64,000 bases of DNA. Source: Streptomyces sp. BHT-5-2 (GTDB lineage: Bacteria; Actinomycetota; Actinomycetes; Streptomycetales; Streptomycetaceae). A model generated the notes under the pieces. It saw nothing but the letters and a program-made list of their open reading frames with translations, had not been told where the DNA came from and did no database searches. The DNA lies in NCBI RefSeq assembly GCF_019774615.1, contig NZ_CP081497.1, positions 868,001-932,000 on the forward strand. Direction: 5' to 3'. A program made the position numbers and the translations under genes. Of the stretch, positions 8,693 to 17,709 are shown one piece after another. The number at the start of each line of letters is the position of its first letter. Position 1 is the stretch's first letter.

Positions 8693-10279
8693 TCAGGCAG
8701 TGGGGCGGTGCCGGCGGGCCGGGAGGGCGGTCTCCGTGCGGGCGCCGTGGCGGCGCCAGACGAGTACCGTCACGGCGGCGAGGGCGACCAGGACGGCGAC
8801 GGTGCGGTACCCGGCGGCCATGGCTTCGGTGAAACCTCTTACCACTGAGGCGTGTTGAATGGGAGTCAGGTGACTTGCGGCGGTCATCGCCTCCGCGGTC
8901 GAGTGCGTGCTGCGGGCGACGGTCGACGGCAGATGGGCGAGGAACTGGGTGGTGACGACGGTGGCGACGACGGCGATGCCGATGGCGCTGCCGATCTCCC
9001 GGGCGGTGCTGTTCAGCGCGGATCCCAGACCGCTTTGGGCCCCGGGCAGGGAGGCGACGATGCCGCCCGAGAGGGGTGGGGTGGCCAGTCCCATGCCGGT
9101 GGCCATGATCAACAGATCGAGCGCGTACAGCCGGTACGGCGTCGCGGAGGTCGCCAGGGAGAGCAGCGCCAACCCGGTCACGATCAGTACCATGCCGGTG
9201 GCCACCACCCGGTGCGTGCCCCACCGGGCGGCGAGCCGGGCGGCGCGGGGCGAGACCAGTTTCATGCACAGGCCCTGCGGAAGGACGGCCAGGCCCGCCT
9301 CCACGGCGCTGAAGCCCTTGGCGTAGTGCAGGTACTGGGCGTTGAGGAAGAAGAGGCTGAACATCCCGAGGAAGGCGGCCGCGACTCCCAGCGCGCCGGA
9401 GCCGATCGCAGGTCTGGCCAGCAGCCGCAGGTCGATCAGGGGGTGGTCGCTGCGCAGGGAGTGCCGGACGAACAGCACGCCGAAGACGACGGTCGCGGCG
9501 AACGCCGTCAGGACGGATGCCGATGTCCAGCCCAGTTCCCGGCCTTCGATCAGGCCGAAGAGCAGGGTGGTGAGGGTGGCGACCAGCAGCATGGTGCCTG
9601 GCACATCGGAGGGTGCCGAGTGGCGTTCGGTGGGCGGGACCCAGCGGCCGGCCAGCCCGGCGAGCACGGCGGCGGCCGGGACGAAGAGCGTGAAGAACAC
9701 CGGCCAGGAGAAGAACTGCAGGGTGGTGCCGGCGAGGAGGTTGCCGACCATGCCGCCCAGTCCGGTCGCGCCGGACCAGGCCCCCACTGCCTTGCCGCGC
9801 TCGCCGGGCGGTGTCACCGCCAACGAGAGGGCGAGCGTGGCGGGCATGACCAGCGCCGCGCCCAGTCCCGCGACGGCCCGTCCGACGATCAGCATGGTGA
9901 CGTTCGGGGAGAGCGCGCAGCCCAGGCAGCCGGCGGCGAACAGGACGAGACCGCCGATGAGGACCGGCTTTCGCCCCAGGCGGTCGCCCAACGCCCCCGC
10001 CGGGATGAGGAGTCCGGCGAAGACCAGCAGATAGCTGTCGACGATCCACACCAGCTGTGTCGCCGACGGGTGCAGGCCGCTCCCGGACAGCTGGGGAACG
10101 GCCAGATTGACGCCGGAGACCATTGCCTGGATCGCGATGACGGCGGCGTTCATGAGGCGCGGAACCGTTCGCCCGCGTGCCACGGGGCGTGGGGACCGGC
10201 CGGGCCGATGCTGCGAACGACCTTCGCCCGGACGATCCTCGGTGGCGACGTCACCTGCTGCTGCGCTGTCGACAGTCAT
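8693..10279 (-). CDS. MFS transporter, DHA2 (EmrB/QacA) drug exporter family
   Basis: 528 residues with about 14 hydrophobic helices. Seen: motif A-like loop GDRLGRKP after TM2, the motif C-type sequence in TM5 (ALSLAVTPPGERGKAVG follows it), and a charged C-terminal tail. Expected to be a proton-driven exporter of hydrophobic compounds. I start it at the ATG at 10279 because GAAGGGAAGGACC precedes it; the open frame continues upstream through the LysR promoter. It is divergent from the LysR gene (82 bp apart), the usual layout for a regulated exporter. Confidence 0.86.
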   Translation of the reverse strand: MTVDSAAAGDVATEDRPGEGRSQHRPGRSPRPVARGRTVPRLMNAAVIAIQAMVSGVNLAVPQLSGSGLHPSATQLVWIVDSYLLVFAGLLIPAGALGDRLGRKPVLIGGLVLFAAGCLGCALSPNVTMLIVGRAVAGLGAALVMPATLALSLAVTPPGERGKAVGAWSGATGLGGMVGNLLAGTTLQFFSWPVFFTLFVPAAAVLAGLAGRWVPPTERHSAPSDVPGTMLLVATLTTLLFGLIEGRELGWTSASVLTAFAATVVFGVLFVRHSLRSDHPLIDLRLLARPAIGSGALGVAAAFLGMFSLFFLNAQYLHYAKGFSAVEAGLAVLPQGLCMKLVSPRAARLAARWGTHRVVATGMVLIVTGLALLSLATSATPYRLYALDLLIMATGMGLATPPLSGGIVASLPGAQSGLGSALNSTAREIGSAIGIAVVATVVTTQFLAHLPSTVARSTHSTAEAMTAASHLTPIQHASVVRGFTEAMAAGYRTVAVLVALAAVTVLVWRRHGARTETALPARRHRPTA

Positions 10280-10339
10280 GGTCCTTCCCTTCTCGAAAGG
10301 TGCGCCAACGACCGTAGGAACGAGCCCAGTTAACTTCAA

Positions 10340-10376
10340 ATGCATGGGAGTGATACATAAAATGCATCCCGTGCAT
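10340..10376. promoter_or_regulatory. candidate LysR operator: repeated ATGCAT
   Basis: ATGCAT at 10340-10345 and again at 10362-10367, exactly 22 bp apart, with a third variant GTGCAT at 10371-10376, in and at the edge of the exporter/LysR intergenic region. Spacing by two helical turns suits a dimeric regulator. The second copy includes the proposed LysR start codon. Confidence 0.4.
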
Positions 10377-11300
10377 ACGAAGCTGGATTTCAATCTGCTC
10401 GTCGCCCTAGACGTACTGCTGGAGGAGTGTTCGGTCACCGCGGCCGCCGACCGGCTGGCGATGTCCGAGCCGGCGATGAGCCGGACCCTGGGGCGGATAC
10501 GCAAGGTCGTCGAAGACCCGGTCCTGGTGCGGGCAGGTCACACCATGCAGCCCACGCCCCGTGCGGTGGCCATGCGCAGCGAAGTGCGCGCACTGGTGCA
10601 ACGCACCCGCGCGGTGCTCGCCCCGGCCGGCGAACCGGACCCCGGCTCGCTCACCCGCACCTTCACGATCTCCGCCAACGACGCCATGGTCACCTCCGTC
10701 GGAGACCACCTGCTCACCTGCGTCGAACAACAGGCGCCCAAGGTGACGTTGCGGTTCCTGGCCGAACCGCCGGGCGATCATGCCGGGCTGCGGGACGGCA
10801 GCATCGACCTCCAGATGGGAGTCCTGGGCCCGCTCGCCCCCGAGGTCCATACCGAACTCCTCGCCACCGACCACACCGTCATGGTCATGCGCCCCGACCA
10901 CCCCTTGGCCGGGGGCGAACTCACCGCCGAGCGGGTGGCCGCCGCCAGGCACATCGTCACCTCCCGCCGTGGCCGGCTGAGCGGGCCGGTGGACGACGCC
11001 CTGGCCGTACGGGGACTGGGCCGCCACGCCGCAGTCGTCGCGCCGACGTTCGCCGCCACGCTGCTGATGCTGGCCAATCGGCACGATGTGGTCGGCCTCT
11101 TCCCCTGGCGTCAGTACCGCACCAATGTGCGCACCCTCGGCCTGGTCGCCAGGGAACTGCCCATGCCCCTGCCGCCGCTGCAACTGTCCATGGCCTGGCA
11201 CCCACGCGACGACGCGGATCCGGCCCACCAGTGGCTGCGCTCCCGCATCCGCCACTCCGCCAAGGCAGTGCTGGAGCCCGAGGACGTTCCCATCGGCTGA
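10362..11300 (+). CDS. LysR-family transcriptional regulator
   Basis: 312 residues. Seen: N-terminal LysR winged HTH (KLDFNLLVALDVLLEE, then SVTAAADRLAMSEPAMSRTL) and a periplasmic-binding-type effector domain. The ATG at 10362 follows GGGAG at 10346-10350; an upstream ATG at 10344 lacks a ribosome site and is less likely. Divergent transcription from the DHA2 exporter implies that it controls that gene and itself, with an unknown ligand. Its arrangement resembles NodD/LinR-type regulators with the LDFNLL start. Confidence 0.86.
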   Translation: MHPVHTKLDFNLLVALDVLLEECSVTAAADRLAMSEPAMSRTLGRIRKVVEDPVLVRAGHTMQPTPRAVAMRSEVRALVQRTRAVLAPAGEPDPGSLTRTFTISANDAMVTSVGDHLLTCVEQQAPKVTLRFLAEPPGDHAGLRDGSIDLQMGVLGPLAPEVHTELLATDHTVMVMRPDHPLAGGELTAERVAAARHIVTSRRGRLSGPVDDALAVRGLGRHAAVVAPTFAATLLMLANRHDVVGLFPWRQYRTNVRTLGLVARELPMPLPPLQLSMAWHPRDDADPAHQWLRSRIRHSAKAVLEPEDVPIG

Positions 11301-11470
11301 GGCGCGCCCGCTCACTCGAACGCGTCGTTGCGGTCACGACACGTGGCCACCGGAGCCTGGGACAGCGGTGGGGTGACGGCTCATCAGGTGATTTGGCGCC
11401 TGGCACCGAAAACCATGGTCACAGGTGGACAGGCTTCCACTGTCACCGCTGACGACGAAGGGAAAACCAG

Positions 11471-11782
11471 GTGTTCAACTTCCATCCGTCTCGTATCGCC
11501 GCGGCCGCGGTACTCGCCGCGCTCCCCGCGGTGGGGCTCGCCGTAACGGCCGCCCCCGCCCACGCCGACGCGCCCAACCCCGTGCAGCAGCCCAAGGACG
11601 GCCATGATGACGACTCCATGGGGGGCATCGACGGCATGGGCGCGGTGGGCAACGGGCTCCTCGACCATGACCGCGGAGGCCAGGGTGACGACAAGGGCGG
11701 CAAGGGCGGTCACGGATCGATGATGGGCGGTCCCAAGGGGGACCAGGGCAGCCGCGGATCGATGATGGACGGCCTTGGCTGA
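11471..11782 (+). CDS. small secreted Gly/Asp/Met-rich protein
   Basis: 103 residues with a Sec signal peptide (hydrophobic AAAAVLAALPAVGLAVTAA, cleavage near AHADA) and a mature part of about 70 residues rich in Gly, Asp, His and Met, including a duplicated GSMM(G/D)G block separated by KGDQG-type sequence. GTG start at 11471 follows GAAGGG. No family recognised. The Asp/His/Met composition would suit metal binding or a disordered cell-wall role, which is only inference. Preceded by a 170-bp gap after lysR; no operon partner. Confidence 0.65.
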   Translation: MFNFHPSRIAAAAVLAALPAVGLAVTAAPAHADAPNPVQQPKDGHDDDSMGGIDGMGAVGNGLLDHDRGGQGDDKGGKGGHGSMMGGPKGDQGSRGSMMDGLG

Positions 11783-11893
11783 CGTGTTCGCCGGCTGATG
11801 TGCCGGTGCGCGCGAGGAACGCATGGAGCGGGACCGGGCCGGCCGACCGACCGGGCGTCGTCGGCCGGCCCTGCCGTACCCGCTGTCCCTCGA

Positions 11894-13519
11894 CTACCGC
11901 CGCCCTTCGCTCACGTCCTCAACGCGGATTCCACGCGGACCTTCGGACGTGGAACCGTACGCGGACACCGACTCGGAGCGTGACCCGGATTCGGCGTTGG
12001 ACCCGGATGCGGAGTTGGGTCCGGCCTTGGAGGCCGGCCCGGACTCGGGGCGTGGTTCGGTCCGTCGGGCGAGGCGGTCGGCGCGGAGCGCGGTGAGCGT
12101 ACCGAGGGCGGAGACGGCGGCGAAGCCGAGCAGCAGGCAGCGCGCGGAGTCGACAGTCGACGGGCCGCCGAGGCTGACGAGGAGGCCGGCGACCGCCGCA
12201 CCGCAGGCGGTCGACAGCGTGAGCACCGTCGCGATCGCCGCGGCGGCCTTCGCGCCTTCCTCCTTGTCCGGCGTGCCGGTCATCGCGGCAACGGACAGAT
12301 GGGGCATGGCCAGTCCGATGCCCGCGCCGGCGAGCAGAAGAACGGGCAGCCATGCGAGGACCAGAGACCGTGGTGCGTCGTGGCGCTGCATCAGGGCGAG
12401 CACGGCCAGTCCGGTTGCCAGGAGGGCAGGACCGGCCACTCGTAGCCATCGGGCCGTCCGCTCCCTGCGTGCCGAGGAGCTCGCGATCTGACTTGACGAC
12501 CAGCCGAGCGACAGTGCCGCTCCGAAGAATCCGGCGGTGATCGGCGGGAGTCCGCCCAGACGCTGGCCGAACAGGGGCAGGAAGGTCTCCACGGCAACGC
12601 CCGCCGCGAGGCACACGATGGTCGAGTAGACCCATCGCAACGCGGAGCCGGGCTGGTAGGTCGAGCGGGGCAGGACTCGGACGCGGCTGCGTTTCTCCGT
12701 CACCACGAAGACCAGGATCGAGGCGAGCGCCAGGCCGAGGAGCATCATCATCGTCGGGGTGTCGGAGACGATACCGGCGATGCTCACGGCACCTGCGGCA
12801 CCGATGATCGGCAGCAGGGAACCAAGCGGGGTGCCTGCTTCTGCTCCCGTCCCGGTTCTGTCGCTGGTGGGGAGTACCCGGGGGACGAACGCACCCATCA
12901 GCACCGAGGTGAGGGCCAGGGCCACGAACGCCAGGCGCCAGGAGCCGAACTGGGCGAAGAGGCCGCCGAGCGCCGGGCCGACGAAGTTGCCGAGGCCGAA
13001 CATGGCGGAGACCAACGCGCTGCCCCGTACCCATAGACGGCGTGGCAGTGCCGAGTAGATCAGGGTGAAGCCCAGTCCGGTCAGCAACCCCGCTCCCAGT
13101 CCCTGGCCGGCGCGGCCGACCAACAGCACCGGCATGTTCGGAGTGGCCGCGCAGACCACCGAGCCGAGCGCGAAGACACCGAAGCCGAGCAGGTAGGAGC
13201 CGATGTTGCCGCGACGGGAAAGGATTTGGTTCACGAGCATGGTCGCCACGACCTGGGCGGTCAGGAAAACCGTCATGTTCCAGGCGTAGAGGCGTTCACC
13301 GCCGATGTCGGCGACCGTCGTCGGCAGCAGACTCGCGGCCAGGTAGATGTTGACCGCGCCGATGAGCACGCCCCCGGCCAACACCGCGGCCGTGCCGGCA
13401 TGGCTCCTCAGCTCCCGCCATGAGCCGACGCTTTGCCTGTCGACCCGTCCGCCGCCTTGTCCGTCCTCTCGCCCGTCGTCCTGCGCTGAGTGTTGTGTCT
13501 GGTCTTGCCTGTCGTCCAC
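11894..13519 (-). CDS. MFS transporter
   Basis: About 541 residues with some 12-14 hydrophobic helices; seen: LAASLLPTTVADIGG in the first helix/loop, LSRRGNIGSYLLG after TM2 and VGRAGQGLGAG in TM4, which match MFS exporters. The C-terminal tail of about 60 residues is a Ser/Glu/Ala low-complexity region. I prefer the GTG at 13519 (GAGG 9-12 nt upstream); the frame is open to an ATG at 13684 but the added residues look non-coding. Divergent from the chloramphenicol-phosphotransferase-like gene, 171 bp apart. Substrate unknown. Confidence 0.78.
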   Translation of the reverse strand: MDDRQDQTQHSAQDDGREDGQGGGRVDRQSVGSWRELRSHAGTAAVLAGGVLIGAVNIYLAASLLPTTVADIGGERLYAWNMTVFLTAQVVATMLVNQILSRRGNIGSYLLGFGVFALGSVVCAATPNMPVLLVGRAGQGLGAGLLTGLGFTLIYSALPRRLWVRGSALVSAMFGLGNFVGPALGGLFAQFGSWRLAFVALALTSVLMGAFVPRVLPTSDRTGTGAEAGTPLGSLLPIIGAAGAVSIAGIVSDTPTMMMLLGLALASILVFVVTEKRSRVRVLPRSTYQPGSALRWVYSTIVCLAAGVAVETFLPLFGQRLGGLPPITAGFFGAALSLGWSSSQIASSSARRERTARWLRVAGPALLATGLAVLALMQRHDAPRSLVLAWLPVLLLAGAGIGLAMPHLSVAAMTGTPDKEEGAKAAAAIATVLTLSTACGAAVAGLLVSLGGPSTVDSARCLLLGFAAVSALGTLTALRADRLARRTEPRPESGPASKAGPNSASGSNAESGSRSESVSAYGSTSEGPRGIRVEDVSEGRR

Positions 13520-13690
13520 CTGTGTGCCTCGTTCCGGTCGCAGAGTTGCTTCGTGGAGACAGGCATCATGGCGGGGCGGGGCGCCCCGGTAATCCGGCAA
13601 ATCGGACGTGATATGCGTCACTTGTGATGGTGGTTGGCGTGCTGCGCCCCGGCGGCCTGGGCGGGGCGGCGGGCATGTGATCATGCCGCC

Positions 13691-14296
13691 ATGACATCTG
13701 GCCGGATCATCTTCCTCAACGGCACTTCCAGTTCAGGCAAGTCGAGCATCGCCCGGGAGCTCCTGGACATCCTGGACGATGGTGTCTACTTCCATATGGC
13801 GGTCGACGGATTCGGCGCGATGCGCACCCGGCGGGACCTGGACGGGGCGGAGCTCGACGCCGCGCTGCGACGGACCAGGATGGGCTTCCACCGTTCGATC
13901 GCGGCGATGGCCGAGGTGGGTAACGACATCGTCGTCGACCATGTGCTGAGCGAACCCTGGCGGCTGCTCGACTGCCTGACCGTGCTGCCGCCGGAGGAGG
14001 TGCTGTTCGTCGGTGTGCACTGTCCGCCGGACGAACTGGCCCGCCGTGAGCGGGCCCGGGGCGATCGTCCGCCGGGCCTTGCCGCGTACCAGTACGGCCT
14101 GGTGCACAGTCACGGCGACTACGACCTGGAGTGCGACACGGGCGCGGCCGGCCCGCGCGAATGTGCTCAGCAGATCAAGGAGTTCCTCCCGCACCTGCCC
14201 GCCCCCAACGCCTTCACCCGCCTGTGCCGACGCCTCCTGCCGGGCGGCGGGCCGGGCCCCGCCGAACCCACCGCACCCGCCGACGCCGTGATGTGA
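13691..14296 (+). CDS. chloramphenicol phosphotransferase-like P-loop kinase
   Basis: 201 residues. Seen: Walker A LNGTSSSGKSS at the N-terminus, an Asp in FHMAVDGFGAM that aligns with the proposed catalytic Asp37 region of S. venezuelae CPT, DIVVDHVLSEP, and ERARGDRPPGLAAYQ followed by YDLECDT, all typical of the CPT family. These enzymes phosphorylate chloramphenicol or unknown small alcohols. ATG at 13691 is preceded by no strong ribosome site. The divergent MFS gene next door makes a resistance-type pairing possible but unproven. Confidence 0.8.
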   Translation: MTSGRIIFLNGTSSSGKSSIARELLDILDDGVYFHMAVDGFGAMRTRRDLDGAELDAALRRTRMGFHRSIAAMAEVGNDIVVDHVLSEPWRLLDCLTVLPPEEVLFVGVHCPPDELARRERARGDRPPGLAAYQYGLVHSHGDYDLECDTGAAGPRECAQQIKEFLPHLPAPNAFTRLCRRLLPGGGPGPAEPTAPADAVM

Positions 14297-14381
14297 CTGG
14301 CGTCACGTCGCCTCGCTGTCACAGTCGGGGCCGCTGCGGGGTCCTCAGGGCGTGAAGTCGTCGTTCGGTCAGGAGGCGGTC

Positions 14382-15566
14382 GTGTTGGCACGGGTAGTGG
14401 TGGTCGGCGCGGGATATGCGGGTGTGATGGCCGCGAATCGACTGGCGGCCGCGGGGCGGTCGCAGCTGCGCGTCACGATGGTCAATCCCCGCCCGGACTT
14501 CGTGGAACGCGTCCGGTTGCACGAGCACGCGGCGGGGGTGTCGAGTGCGGTACGGCCGTTGAGCGGGCTGCTGCACCGCGATGTGGGGCTGCGGGTGGCT
14601 ACGGTGGACTCGATCGCCGAGCGGTCGGTGCAGCTCGATGACGGTGGTGCGCTCGACTTCGACTATCTGGTGTACGCGGTGGGCAGTACGGTCGGCCGTG
14701 GTCTGCCCGGAGCAGGGCATGCGTGGGGCGTTGCCGACCTCGACGGCGCCGAGGCGCTGCGCACGCGGCTGCGGTGTCTGTCCGCAGGGGCTCGCGTGGT
14801 GGTGATCGGCGGTGGACTCACCGGAATCGAGACGTCCGCCGAGATCGCCCGTCGGTACCCCGCGCTGCGGGTGGAGTTGGTTGCGCCGTCGGTTGCCGCC
14901 TGGCTGCCCGCGTCCAGCCGGTCGACCGTGGAGCGCAAGCTCGTGGCCGCCGGGGTGGTGCTGCGCACCGGACTGCGGGCCGTGGCCGTCCGCCCGGACG
15001 GGGTCGAGACGGACGCGGGCCGGCTGGCCAGTGACTGCACGGTGTGGGCCGGCTCGTTCGATGTGCCGGAGCTGGCGCGGCACAGTGGCCTTCCGGTGGC
15101 CTCCGATGGGCGTCTGCGCACCGATGAGGCCCTGGTGAGCGTGGGGAACCGGCGGATCGTGGGCGTCGGTGACGCCGTTGCACCGCCTCGGCAGGTCGGG
15201 GCTCATCTGCGGATGAGCTGCCAGGCAGCGCTGCCCATGGGCGCCCACGGTGCCGACACGGTGCTCGCGTTGATACGGGGCGAGCGACCGGCACCGCTGT
15301 CGATCGGCATGGTGGGGCAGGGCATCAGTCTGGGGCGGCGGGACGGGTTCGCCCAGGCCACGGATCGCGACGACACCCCTCGGGACTTCGCGCTGTCCGG
15401 GCGGGTGGCGGCGGTGGTCAAGGAGTGGGTGTGCCGTCTCACCGTCGGCTCGATGCGGTTCCCGCGCGCCTATCGATGGCTGTCGGGGCCGACCTCGAAC
15501 GAATCGAGGGGGCCGGGGGAGTCGAGGGAGCCCGAGTCGGCTCCGGCCGCGGCCGTGTCCCGATGA
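14382..15566 (+). CDS. FAD-dependent NAD(P)H oxidoreductase, NDH-2-like
   Basis: 394 residues of the pyridine-nucleotide disulphide reductase class. Seen: FAD Rossmann motif VVVGAGYAGVMAANRL, the NAD(P) motif VVVIGGGLTGIE near residue 145, and the second FAD motif IVGVGDAVAPP near residue 257. No redox-active CxxC, so it resembles type II NADH dehydrogenases or ferredoxin-reductase-like enzymes rather than disulphide reductases. GTG at 14382 has a perfect AGGAGG 5 nt upstream, preferred over GTG 14352. A flavodoxin-like gene follows 150 bp downstream, a plausible electron partner. Confidence 0.83.
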   Translation: MLARVVVVGAGYAGVMAANRLAAAGRSQLRVTMVNPRPDFVERVRLHEHAAGVSSAVRPLSGLLHRDVGLRVATVDSIAERSVQLDDGGALDFDYLVYAVGSTVGRGLPGAGHAWGVADLDGAEALRTRLRCLSAGARVVVIGGGLTGIETSAEIARRYPALRVELVAPSVAAWLPASSRSTVERKLVAAGVVLRTGLRAVAVRPDGVETDAGRLASDCTVWAGSFDVPELARHSGLPVASDGRLRTDEALVSVGNRRIVGVGDAVAPPRQVGAHLRMSCQAALPMGAHGADTVLALIRGERPAPLSIGMVGQGISLGRRDGFAQATDRDDTPRDFALSGRVAAVVKEWVCRLTVGSMRFPRAYRWLSGPTSNESRGPGESREPESAPAAAVSR

Positions 15567-15603
15567 GCGAAGTGCGTTCCGTTGGGAGAGGGAAGGCGAG
15601 ATC

Positions 15604-15702
15604 ATGACCCGACCCTGCCGGACCGGAACCGCACTGAACTCGCCCGGTGGATCACGCAAGTGGACCGCGTCGGTGGATCGCGCAAATGGATCGTGGAAGT
15701 GA
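15604..15702 (+). CDS. possible 32-residue small ORF upstream of the flavodoxin gene
   Basis: ATG with a good purine-rich ribosome site (GGGAGAGGGAAGG), 33 codons to a TGA 13 nt before the flavodoxin start. It spans the direct repeat below. Could be a leader peptide or chance; no homology recognised. Confidence 0.22.
   Translation: MTRPCRTGTALNSPGGSRKWTASVDRANGSWK
15645..15690 (+). repeat. 20-bp imperfect direct repeat
   Basis: CGGTGGATCACGCAAGTGGA (15645-15664) and CGGTGGATCGCGCAAATGGA (15671-15690), 18 of 20 identical, start-to-start 26 bp, 25 bp before the flavodoxin start. May be a regulator site or a local duplication. Confidence 0.7.
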
Positions 15703-15715
15703 AGGGAGCATCATC

Positions 15716-16189
15716 ATGAAGGCCATCATCGTCTGCACGTCCGTGTCTCATGGCAACACCAGGAGGGTCGCCGACGTCATGGGGCAGGTGCTGGAGGCCC
15801 CGGTCGTCGCGCCGGAACAGGCCGATGCGGCGGAACTGGCCGCCTGCGACCTCGTGGGATTCGGCTCGGGCATCTTCCTGCAGAAGTTCCATCCGAACCT
15901 GAGCGAGTTCGTCCGGTCGCTCCCGAAGGGGGAGGGGCGCAGGGCGTTCGTCTTCGCCACCAGCGGGCTGCCCGAGCTGCCGTTCCGGCCCTTCACCCGC
16001 CCTCTGGTACGGAGTCTCAGGCAGAAGGGCTTCGAGGTGGACGACACCTTCTCGTGCCGGGCACGGGACACCTGGTTTCCGTTCAAGCTCGTCGGCGGGA
16101 TCAACAACGGGCGACCCGACGCCACCGACCTGGCGGCGGCGCGCACCTTCGCCGAAGGGCTGCGTGCGCGGACCGGTACGGCGTCCTGA
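15716..16189 (+). CDS. flavodoxin-domain protein
   Basis: 157 residues of the flavodoxin-like fold. Seen: the FMN phosphate loop TSVSHGNTRRVAD at residues 8-20, LVGFGSGIF for strand 3, and the FATSGLPE loop. FMN-binding electron carrier or NAD(P)H:quinone-type partner. ATG at 15716 follows GAAGGGAG with 7 nt spacing. It follows the FAD oxidoreductase gene on the same strand and is followed by a bidirectional hairpin, so the two may form a small redox unit. Confidence 0.82.
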   Translation: MKAIIVCTSVSHGNTRRVADVMGQVLEAPVVAPEQADAAELAACDLVGFGSGIFLQKFHPNLSEFVRSLPKGEGRRAFVFATSGLPELPFRPFTRPLVRSLRQKGFEVDDTFSCRARDTWFPFKLVGGINNGRPDATDLAAARTFAEGLRARTGTAS

Positions 16190-16226
16190 CCGCGGTGGGC
16201 AGATGGGCAGACGGGCAGGGGCGACT

Positions 16227-16253
16227 GGGGCCGCCGGGCGTTCCGGCGGCCCC
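16227..16253. terminator. bidirectional terminator hairpin
   Basis: Perfect 11-bp stem GGGGCCGCCGG / CCGGCGGCCCC with a 5-nt loop, between the convergent flavodoxin and PucR genes. Confidence 0.65.
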
Positions 16254-16341
16254 GGCCGGGCAACACTCCTCGAACTCCACCTCAGGGAGGGGTGTGTGGC
16301 GGGCGTGGCGATCAGCCCGGCCTGACTGCGCGCCGTGCCGT

Positions 16342-17532
16342 CTACTCGCCGGGCGTCAACCGTAAGGCGTGCAGCGCCACGGCCAGGTCGGCCACCGCAC
16401 GGGGGTCGCGCAGCGAACGCCCCGTCAGGTCCTCCAGTCTGCGCAGCCGGTAGCGGACGGTGTTGCGGTGGCAGTACAGGAGTTCCGCCGCCCCGGCCGT
16501 CGAGCCGGCCGCCGCGAACCAGCAGTCCAGGGTCTCCAGCAGACGGTCCCGCTCGTCGGCAGGCAGCCGCAGTACGCCGTCGAGGGTGGACCTGGCGATC
16601 CGCCCGGCCTCGTCCGGAGCCGCGGCCACCAGCAGGGCGGCCGGACTGTTGTCGAAGCGGGCGATGCCTGTGGGCACACCGTGCATTCCGGTGAGGGCCA
16701 GGCGGGCCAGCCGAAGGGCCCTCGGGGTCTCCCGCAGGTCACGGAACGTCGGGCTGACGCCGACCCGCACGGTGAGCGCACGCTCCAGCACGCGCACCAA
16801 CGCTTCCTCGGCCGCGGGCCGCTGGACGGCGACCACGCCGACATGCAGATCCGGCAGCAGACGCCAGGCGGACCGCAGCCGTTCGGTGAGCAGGCGGGCC
16901 TCGATCCCGGGCAGTGCCTCCCGGCCGGGGCCAGGCACCTCGGCGGCCACCACGACATACGGCCCACCGGTGGGCAGGCCGAGGACGTCGGCGGCCTCCC
17001 ACAGGGTCGTCCGGTCGGTGAGCAGACCGGTGAACAGCGCCTCGACCAGGGCCGAACGCTCACGCTCGCGTTGCAGTACCAGTTCGGAGACCTCCTCGCG
17101 GTACGCATCCGTGGCCGATGCCGCGAGACCGCCGTTCACCCACCACGCGGCCAGCGACATGATGACCTCGGCGGTCAGGCCCTGGGCGGAGCGGGCCTCG
17201 GCGGCGATCGCCGACCACAACACCTCGGACCCGACGCGATAGGCATGCAGCAGCTCGGCCAACGGGGTCCCCTGGCGGGCCCGTTCGCGACCGGTCTCCT
17301 GCGCGGGCGCCATGTCCCCGGCACCGCCGTCGACGAGTTGTCGGAGCACATGCTCACAGTTGCGCCGGCACGATGCCGTCAACTCCTCGAAGGGAACGTG
17401 TTCGTCACCCCGGTAGTACGCGACCTCGGAACGTATGCGGCGGGCCATCCGTGCGCCCAGTTCCTCGCTGCGGGGCAGCAGCGAAGCCGCGAGGGGCGCG
17501 ATCTCGGCGGGTGCGTCGGGCGTGCGGCTCAT
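16342..17532 (-). CDS. PucR/CdaR-family transcriptional regulator
   Basis: 396 residues. The C-terminal HTH_30 domain is clear (AAELLYCHRNTVRYRLRRLE, about residues 345-370); the middle is a GGDEF-like CdaR domain, and the N-terminus is a helical RsbR-type region (RMARRIRSEVAYYRGDEHV). Such regulators respond to small metabolites (purines, sugars acids, amino acids), but the ligand here is unknown. ATG start at 17532. Divergent from the secreted SGNH esterase 177 bp away, which is a candidate target. Confidence 0.83.
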   Translation of the reverse strand: MSRTPDAPAEIAPLAASLLPRSEELGARMARRIRSEVAYYRGDEHVPFEELTASCRRNCEHVLRQLVDGGAGDMAPAQETGRERARQGTPLAELLHAYRVGSEVLWSAIAAEARSAQGLTAEVIMSLAAWWVNGGLAASATDAYREEVSELVLQRERERSALVEALFTGLLTDRTTLWEAADVLGLPTGGPYVVVAAEVPGPGREALPGIEARLLTERLRSAWRLLPDLHVGVVAVQRPAAEEALVRVLERALTVRVGVSPTFRDLRETPRALRLARLALTGMHGVPTGIARFDNSPAALLVAAAPDEAGRIARSTLDGVLRLPADERDRLLETLDCWFAAAGSTAGAAELLYCHRNTVRYRLRRLEDLTGRSLRDPRAVADLAVALHALRLTPGE

Positions 17533-17709
17533 GTTCGCAGGTTACAAAGGGTCGGGCGGGGGAGGGGCGGATTGTGCCCTGTGACAACAGAGACCCATGT
17601 GGTGCTGTGCGTCGGAACATGGCCCGTACGGTGTTTGACCGCCACGATACGAGGACGTTACCGGCAGGTAGCGGAACTGTCCCCTCGTGCTGCCTCCCCA
17701 GGAGGAACC

